A stretch of 35,471 nt of DNA from a virus. The position numbers and the translations under genes are program-made. The notes under the pieces are model-generated. The model saw only the letters and a program-made list of their open reading frames with translations. It was not told the DNA's origin and ran no database searches. The stretch covers positions 1-35,471 of IMG/VR virus record IMGVR_UViG_3300008110_000192, one strand, 5' to 3'. Positions 30,390 through 35,471 of this stretch are shown here, one piece after another; within the stretch, counting starts at the first letter, position 1; every line of letters begins with the position of its first letter.

Positions 30390-33263
30390 ATGCCAGATAA
30401 AAAGATTAGTCAGTTAGATGCGAGGGAAACAATCGTAGGTACAGATGTCCTACCAATAGTAGCATCAGGTTCAATAGTAACCAATAAGGTAAGCGTAACT
30501 ACCATTAAGGACTTTTTGCAACAAAATTTGATTCTTGGGGTTACAAGTGTTGGTATTTCAATTAATTCAGCAGGTACAGATGTGTCTGTTTCAAATAGTC
30601 CAATTACTACTGCAGGAAGTATTACAATATCTATACCTACCGCCTCTGCAACAAATAGAGGATTATTAAGTAAAGAAGATTGGGCGACATTCAATAGTAA
30701 GCAAGGTGCAATTACATTAACTACGACAGGTACAACAGGAGCATCTACATTGATAGGCTCTACCTTGAATATTCCTAACTATACAACAGATACAAGTAAT
30801 TTAGTTCCACAAACAAGAAGTATTACAATTAATGGAGTATCACAAAATTTGACTGCGGATAGAACTTGGCAAACAATGCCTTCAGGTGGAACGGCAGGTC
30901 AAATACTATCTAAGGTAGATGGCACAGATTACAATACACAATGGATAAGCGAAGCACCTGCCTCATCTTATACTTCAACAGTTAAGCATCAAGTTAAGGC
31001 ATCTCAAGGTATTACAAAAGGTCAAGCGGTATATGTATCTTCTGCTGATGGTACTAATATGATTGTATCTAAGGCTTCTAATGCTTCAGAGAGTACTTCA
31101 AGTAAGACAATGGGGTTAGTTGAAAGTTCTGTATCAACAAATGGGTTTACAAATGTAATTACAGAAGGATTACTTGCAGGATTAAATACAGATGGAGCAG
31201 TTGCAGGGGACCCAATTTGGTTGGGAGTGAATGGAGATTTAATTTTCGGTCTTGCGAATAAACCTGTTGCTCCTGCTCATTTAGTTTTTATAGGAATAGT
31301 TACAAGGGTAAATACAAACAATGGAGAGATATTTGTTAAGGTACAGAATGGTTATGAGTTAAACGAAATACACGATGTCTTAGTAGGTTCTTATGGAACA
31401 AAAGATATATTATATAGAGATACTACAACCAATCTTTGGAAGAATGCATCTATAGCAAATGTATTAGGATATACTCCTGCAGATGATACAAGTGTAGTAC
31501 ATAAGGCAGGAACAGAAACAATTACAGGAGATAAAACATTTACAGGTGTTGCTACATTCAATACTTATCAAGCGAGATTTGGAGGTGGTATTGCATTAGA
31601 TAGTACGACAAGTGGTGGTGCAGTAAGTGGTCATACAGTATTAGGTGCAAACACAGATGGCATACAAATTAATTTAGCAGGTGGAGGATATAATGATTTA
31701 AACTTTGCAAGTACAAGCGTAGGCAATACATATACATTTCCTAATGCTACAGGTACTATTGCATTAACAAGCAATATACCTTCTCTAAGTGGGTATGTTC
31801 CTTATACAGGTGCTACTACATATTTAGATATGGGTACTAACGAGATATTAGGAGGAAGAATAACAGGTTCTACATTCGTAAGTACAGGAGGTGGTTTAAT
31901 ATCTAAATACGCTACATTAAGTTCAACAGTTGGGGGTGGATATGGAGCATTTTGTTTTCCTGCAGTAAATCAAGTTAAGTATTGGTTTGATAATGGACAC
32001 TCTGCATTTTTCTCATTTGTTGCTATGAATGCTGATAGAAATTATCAATTTCCTAATGCATCAGGAGTAATAGCATTGACTTCGGATATACCTTCTTTAA
32101 GTGGATATGTACCTACTACAAGAACGCTTACTATCAATGGAACTACTTTTGATTTAAGTGCAAATAGAAGTTGGACTATTGCAGCAGGTGTATCTTCTTT
32201 CAATACTCGTACAGGTGCTATTACTTTGACAAGTGCAGATGTTACTACTGCATTGGGTTATACTCCTTATAATAGTTCAAATCCAAGCGGATATATTACA
32301 AGTGCATCTTTGACTTGGGGAAATATAAGCGGCAGACCTACTGCATTATCATCTTTTACTAACGATACAGGTTATATTACAGGAGGAGGTAGAGCATATC
32401 CGAGAAGATGGGATGGAGGAGATATTAATTTTATTTGGTCAGGGCAAACAGGACAACCGCCTTGGTTATGGGGAGGCTCTGATGGTGCAAATATGTATGT
32501 ATATAATCCTTCTAACTTTTCTGTAAACTATGCAAATAGTGCAGGTAGTGTAGCGTGGGGTAATGTATCAGGAAGACCAAGTAATATAACTTATTGGGAT
32601 ACGTGGTATGGTTCATCGTATCTTGGCTCTAATGGAGATATATATATGGGATATAATGGAACTTGGCTTTCAGGTGTATTAAATCAAAATGTTAAAAATG
32701 GTGCAAGTCCTACTTTTACAGATGTAACAAGTACAGGATTTATTTATGCAACAAATCAACAATGGGGAACAGGTAGCACTCAATATCACGGAACTGATAC
32801 AGGTTATAATTGGAGAGATTGGGGCGGTTGGGGAGGATATTGGTGGAGCCGTAATGGTGGAGATATGATTATGAATTTGTATGCTTTATATGCAGTTACA
32901 GGTTCAATATCTGATATGAGATATAAGAAAGATATATCAGCATTACCTTATGGGTTAAAAGAAGTTATGCAATTAAATCCTATTAAGTATCATTATAATT
33001 TACCAAAAGAAAGTATGTTAGCTAATGACCCTGATTATTTCTTAGGATTCTCTGCACAAGAAGTACAAAGATTAATACCTGAAGCAGTACACGAGAAGAT
33101 AGCAGAAGATAGTGAAAATATGAAAGGGATGCTTGCAATTACAATGAATGAATTAATTCCTGTTGTAGTACAAGCAATTAAAGAGCAGCAAGTAATGATA
33201 CATAATAATTCTATTGATATAGAAAATATAAAAACACTTATTAATCAATATATAAAAAAATAA
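30390..33263 (+). CDS. Tail fibre with S74 intramolecular chaperone
   Basis: 957 residues. The start DKKISQLDARE is a common anchor segment of fibres that attach to a tail tip. The shaft is Gly/Ser/Thr-rich with repeats (see findings): NIPSLSGYVPYTGATTY and DIPSLSGYVPTTRTLTING. From about 841 to the end comes an S74 peptidase/auto-chaperone: SDMRYKKDI holds the catalytic Ser-Lys pair (Ser841, and Lys in YKKD), then IKYHYNLP, DYFLGFSAQEVQRLIPEAV. This domain helps trimerisation of the fibre and is cut off. The fibre should decide host range. Confidence 0.9.
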   Translation: MPDKKISQLDARETIVGTDVLPIVASGSIVTNKVSVTTIKDFLQQNLILGVTSVGISINSAGTDVSVSNSPITTAGSITISIPTASATNRGLLSKEDWATFNSKQGAITLTTTGTTGASTLIGSTLNIPNYTTDTSNLVPQTRSITINGVSQNLTADRTWQTMPSGGTAGQILSKVDGTDYNTQWISEAPASSYTSTVKHQVKASQGITKGQAVYVSSADGTNMIVSKASNASESTSSKTMGLVESSVSTNGFTNVITEGLLAGLNTDGAVAGDPIWLGVNGDLIFGLANKPVAPAHLVFIGIVTRVNTNNGEIFVKVQNGYELNEIHDVLVGSYGTKDILYRDTTTNLWKNASIANVLGYTPADDTSVVHKAGTETITGDKTFTGVATFNTYQARFGGGIALDSTTSGGAVSGHTVLGANTDGIQINLAGGGYNDLNFASTSVGNTYTFPNATGTIALTSNIPSLSGYVPYTGATTYLDMGTNEILGGRITGSTFVSTGGGLISKYATLSSTVGGGYGAFCFPAVNQVKYWFDNGHSAFFSFVAMNADRNYQFPNASGVIALTSDIPSLSGYVPTTRTLTINGTTFDLSANRSWTIAAGVSSFNTRTGAITLTSADVTTALGYTPYNSSNPSGYITSASLTWGNISGRPTALSSFTNDTGYITGGGRAYPRRWDGGDINFIWSGQTGQPPWLWGGSDGANMYVYNPSNFSVNYANSAGSVAWGNVSGRPSNITYWDTWYGSSYLGSNGDIYMGYNGTWLSGVLNQNVKNGASPTFTDVTSTGFIYATNQQWGTGSTQYHGTDTGYNWRDWGGWGGYWWSRNGGDMIMNLYALYAVTGSISDMRYKKDISALPYGLKEVMQLNPIKYHYNLPKESMLANDPDYFLGFSAQEVQRLIPEAVHEKIAEDSENMKGMLAITMNELIPVVVQAIKEQQVMIHNNSIDIENIKTLINQYIKK

Positions 33264-33266
33264 AAG

Positions 33267-33743
33267 ATGGCATTAAAAATTTTAACCGATATAGGAACAG
33301 ATAAAGGCATAACTTCAGAAGCATACATAAGAATATTTGATTATCAAGTATCTAAGAAAGGTGTTGCTAATTTTAAAATTGAATTGTTTTTAAGCGAAGA
33401 TGAAAAAAATGAATTTGAAAGTGCTTCAATAGATTCATCTCAATATGCAAAAAATAAACAAATAGGAGATAGTATAACAGTAAAAGTTATTAAAGATGTA
33501 GAAGAAGTTAAAATAGTAAATAAGCCAATAGAAAAGGTAATAGATGCAGTATTAGATGAGGATGGTAAAATTATTGAACCTGCAAGAAAAGAATGGATAG
33601 AAGAAGAAGTTGAAGAAACATATACTAAGCAGATTGTAGATTTAACAGAAGTAGAAGAATTAGGTATATTTCAATTTGGATACAAACATTTAAAATTAAA
33701 ATTACAAGACCTATTTGGAAATAAAAATGTAGTAGATTGTTAA
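33267..33743 (+). CDS. Hypothetical tail-associated protein
   Basis: 158 residues, starting MALKILTDIGTDKGITSEAY, with a central Lys/Glu-rich segment (EARK-type, EWIEEEVEETY) and an end containing IFQFGYKHLKLKLQDLFG. The opening resembles small fibre-associated proteins of Bacteroidota phages. It lies three bases after the fibre gene and could be a fibre accessory or assembly factor. Function is inferred from position. Confidence 0.5.
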   Translation: MALKILTDIGTDKGITSEAYIRIFDYQVSKKGVANFKIELFLSEDEKNEFESASIDSSQYAKNKQIGDSITVKVIKDVEEVKIVNKPIEKVIDAVLDEDGKIIEPARKEWIEEEVEETYTKQIVDLTEVEELGIFQFGYKHLKLKLQDLFGNKNVVDC

Positions 33744-33775
33744 ACAATAATTATAAAAAATAAAATCAAATCAAA

Positions 33776-34189
33776 ATGGAATTAAATTTAAAAGAAGTAG
33801 TAAGCCTTTGGCACGAATTGTATGGTTATTCTATTAATCAAAATGGAGAAACAAAAGTTATTACAAAGGGATTCTTAAATCAAAAGATGAGTTTGAAAGT
33901 AAAACTTTATGTTGATAGATTAGCGAAGGTAGTAAATGATGAAGTAGAAATACTTAATAAAACTAAAAAGGAATTATATGATAAATATGTTAAAGAAGAA
34001 AATCAAGAAGTATCTGAAGAAACAATTCAAGCGTTTAATAAAGATATGGAAGAATTAATGTCTGCAAAAAAGCACATTGAAGTATCTTCTTTATGGTCAA
34101 GCGATTTAACTATTAATGATTTATCTGTTATTGAAACAGAAGAATACTACCCTATTTTTTATAGTATGGTAGATAACACAGGAAAATAA
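33776..34189 (+). CDS. Hypothetical protein before the tape measure
   Basis: 137 residues, starting MELNLKEVVSLWHELYGYS, mostly helical and charged. It ends at TAA 34187-34189, one base overlapping the tape-measure ATG. Helical proteins in this place often assist tape-measure folding or binding; here the chaperones are further upstream, so this may be another assembly factor. Not recognised. Confidence 0.55.
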   Translation: MELNLKEVVSLWHELYGYSINQNGETKVITKGFLNQKMSLKVKLYVDRLAKVVNDEVEILNKTKKELYDKYVKEENQEVSEETIQAFNKDMEELMSAKKHIEVSSLWSSDLTINDLSVIETEEYYPIFYSMVDNTGK

Positions 34190-35471
34190 TGTCAGAGCAA
34201 AATACTTTTATAATTGATGTAGATGTAAAACCACTTAAGGCACAATTAAAAGATGCCACAAGAGATTTACAGGCTGCAAGGCAAAAGTTTGGGGAGTTTA
34301 GCGAAGAAGCGGTTAATGCTGCACAGAAAGTAGCAGCGATAAGAGATTCTATCGAAGATGCTAAAGAAGCATCGGACTTATTCGACCCAGGGAAAAGATT
34401 CCAAGCATTAACTACTGCGGCTTCTACGGCGGCTGCAGGAGTTTCTGCAGTACAAGGTGCTATGGCTTTGTTCGGAAGTGAAAGTGAAGATGTTGCAAAA
34501 ACCTTGCAGAAGGTACAAGGTGCGATGGCTTTATCTCAAGGTCTATCTCAATTAAAAGATATTGGCAAAGTAGGAGAGCAATTAAAAATTTCATTCAAAG
34601 CATTAACGACAGGAGTTAATGGATTTAAGAAAGCATTAATATCTACAGGTATTGGTGCATTAGTTGTAGCAGTAGGTTTACTCGTTGCATATTGGGATGA
34701 TATTAAAGGATTAGTAGGTGGTGTTTCAAGTGAGCAACAAAAATTAAATGAAGAAAGCGAAGCAAATTTACAAGCACAAGAAGATAAATTATCTGCAATA
34801 GATGGGCAATCTGCTCAATTAAAGATGCAGGGTAACAATCCGATGAAGCAATCAAAGCAGCAGAGATAAATTTACAGAACGCAAAGAATACAAGAGATGC
34901 ACAAGTAGCGGCAGCAAGAAGAAATAAAGATATCTTAATGGGTATCTTAAACTTTATTAATGCTCCAACAATGGCTATCTTAAAAACGATAGATGCTATT
35001 GGAACTGCATTTGGACAGACTTGGAATTTAGCAGCAAAGCAACAAGCGATGCTATCTTCAATGGCTAATTATGTATTTGACCCTAAGGACACAGAGAAGA
35101 AAGGTAATGAGACAGTTCAAAAAGCAATGCAAGGTCTTAATAGATTAAAAGAAAGTAAGGCACAATCTCAATTAGCACTACAAGCCATAGATGCAAAAGG
35201 TAGAGAAAAAGGCAGTCAAGATGCAGATGCTCATCAAAAGAAAGTAGATGAAGCGAATGCAGTTTTGCACGAAGCAGCTAAAAAACTAAAGACGCAGCAA
35301 GAACAAGAAATATTGACTATACAAGATGCGTATAAAGAGAAAAAGAAAAAACTTGCTGAAGCAGGAATGAAAGACAATGGGGATTTAGCAAAGGCAGAAA
35401 AGAAAGAATTAGAGGAAGTAGAGAATAAATATAAAAAAGAGGAATTAGAAAAGCAGGAAGCATTTGAAAAA
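34189..35471 (+). CDS. Tail tape-measure protein, N-terminal part (frameshifted, cut at window end)
   Basis: ATG 34189 opens a tape-measure-like protein: TLQ/AAR coiled-coil beginning (DVDVKPLKAQLKDATRDLQAARQ), an Ala/Gly-rich hydrophobic stretch (ALISTGIGALVVAVGLLVAYW), then a coil. The zero frame ends early at 34869, after NNPMKQSKQQR. A different frame carries on without stop from about 34836 to 35471 (QSDEAIKAAEINLQNAK and onwards). Adding one base near 34834-34836 restores one open frame. The frameshift falls next to the end of the 114-base inverted duplicate, so it is probably a sequence or assembly error. The gene continues at 115-966. Confidence 0.8.

Noticed and set aside
34189-34869. 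Programmed frameshift in the tape measure
   Set aside because: No slippery heptamer fits before the -1 frame's TAA at 34833-34835, and the break coincides with the duplication edge.
1-35471. tRNA genes, CRISPR arrays, integrase or repressor
   Set aside because: No cloverleaf with GGTTC-type T-arm, no regular spaced direct repeats, and no integrase or CI-like protein was found by reading; absence is judged by eye only.

Overview
The window is almost a complete genome of a tailed, siphovirus-like phage, about 35 kb and very AT-rich. Every convincing gene is on the + strand, most genes touch or overlap, and no integrase, repressor, tRNA or CRISPR array is visible, so a virulent lifestyle is likely. 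The host is probably a member of the Bacteroidota. This rests on A/T-rich start contexts without Shine-Dalgarno sequences, a TTTG-N18-TATATTG promoter close to the Bacteroidota -33/-7 consensus, and protein families typical of phages of that phylum. The two ends of the window both lie in the tape-measure gene, so the molecule is probably circular or circularly permuted and was opened there.

Layout. 1-114 is an inverted copy of 34722-34835, probably an assembly artefact. 115-7583 holds the end of the tape measure, a prohead protease interrupted by one in-frame stop, scaffold, major capsid protein, a probable tail-tube protein, portal, and connector or tail-completion genes. 7562-8952 is a lysis cassette: two small membrane proteins, an M15 endolysin and a spanin-like lipoprotein. 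8952-10468 holds a phosphoesterase, an unknown gene and a GNAT acetyltransferase. 10469-11081 is the only long gap. It contains a promoter and what I read as a group I intron in the 5' untranslated leader of the next gene. 11082-13806 holds small unknown genes and a DUF932 protein. 13816-18632 is recombination and replication: ERF annealing protein, YqaJ-type exonuclease, a DnaA-domain-IV-like protein, helix-turn-helix proteins, DnaB helicase, VRR-NUC nuclease and a sigma-like protein. 18611-20354 holds small genes, including an HNH endonuclease and a DUF3310 protein. 20341-24069 is a DNA-modification block. 24072-26392 is terminase and a tail-assembly chaperone with a -1 frameshift site. 26365-35471 holds tail genes, a fibre with an S74 auto-chaperone, and the start of the tape measure.

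The most notable system is the 20.3-24.1 kb block. GTP cyclohydrolase I (FolE), QueD, QueE and a QueC-like PP-loop domain together make up the route from GTP to the 7-deazaguanine base preQ0. They sit beside a DpdA-like transglycosylase that would insert such a base into DNA, and a ParB-like protein. The phage therefore probably replaces some guanines in its DNA with a 7-deazaguanine, which is a known defence against host restriction. Unusual details are a QueC-like domain fused to a membrane metal-hydrolase-like domain and ending before the usual zinc-binding cysteines, and a QueE with a widened cysteine motif.

Two coding defects deserve care: the TAA in the protease and a one-base frameshift in the tape measure. 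The second lies exactly at the edge of the 114-base inverted duplication, so it is more likely a sequence or assembly error than biology.
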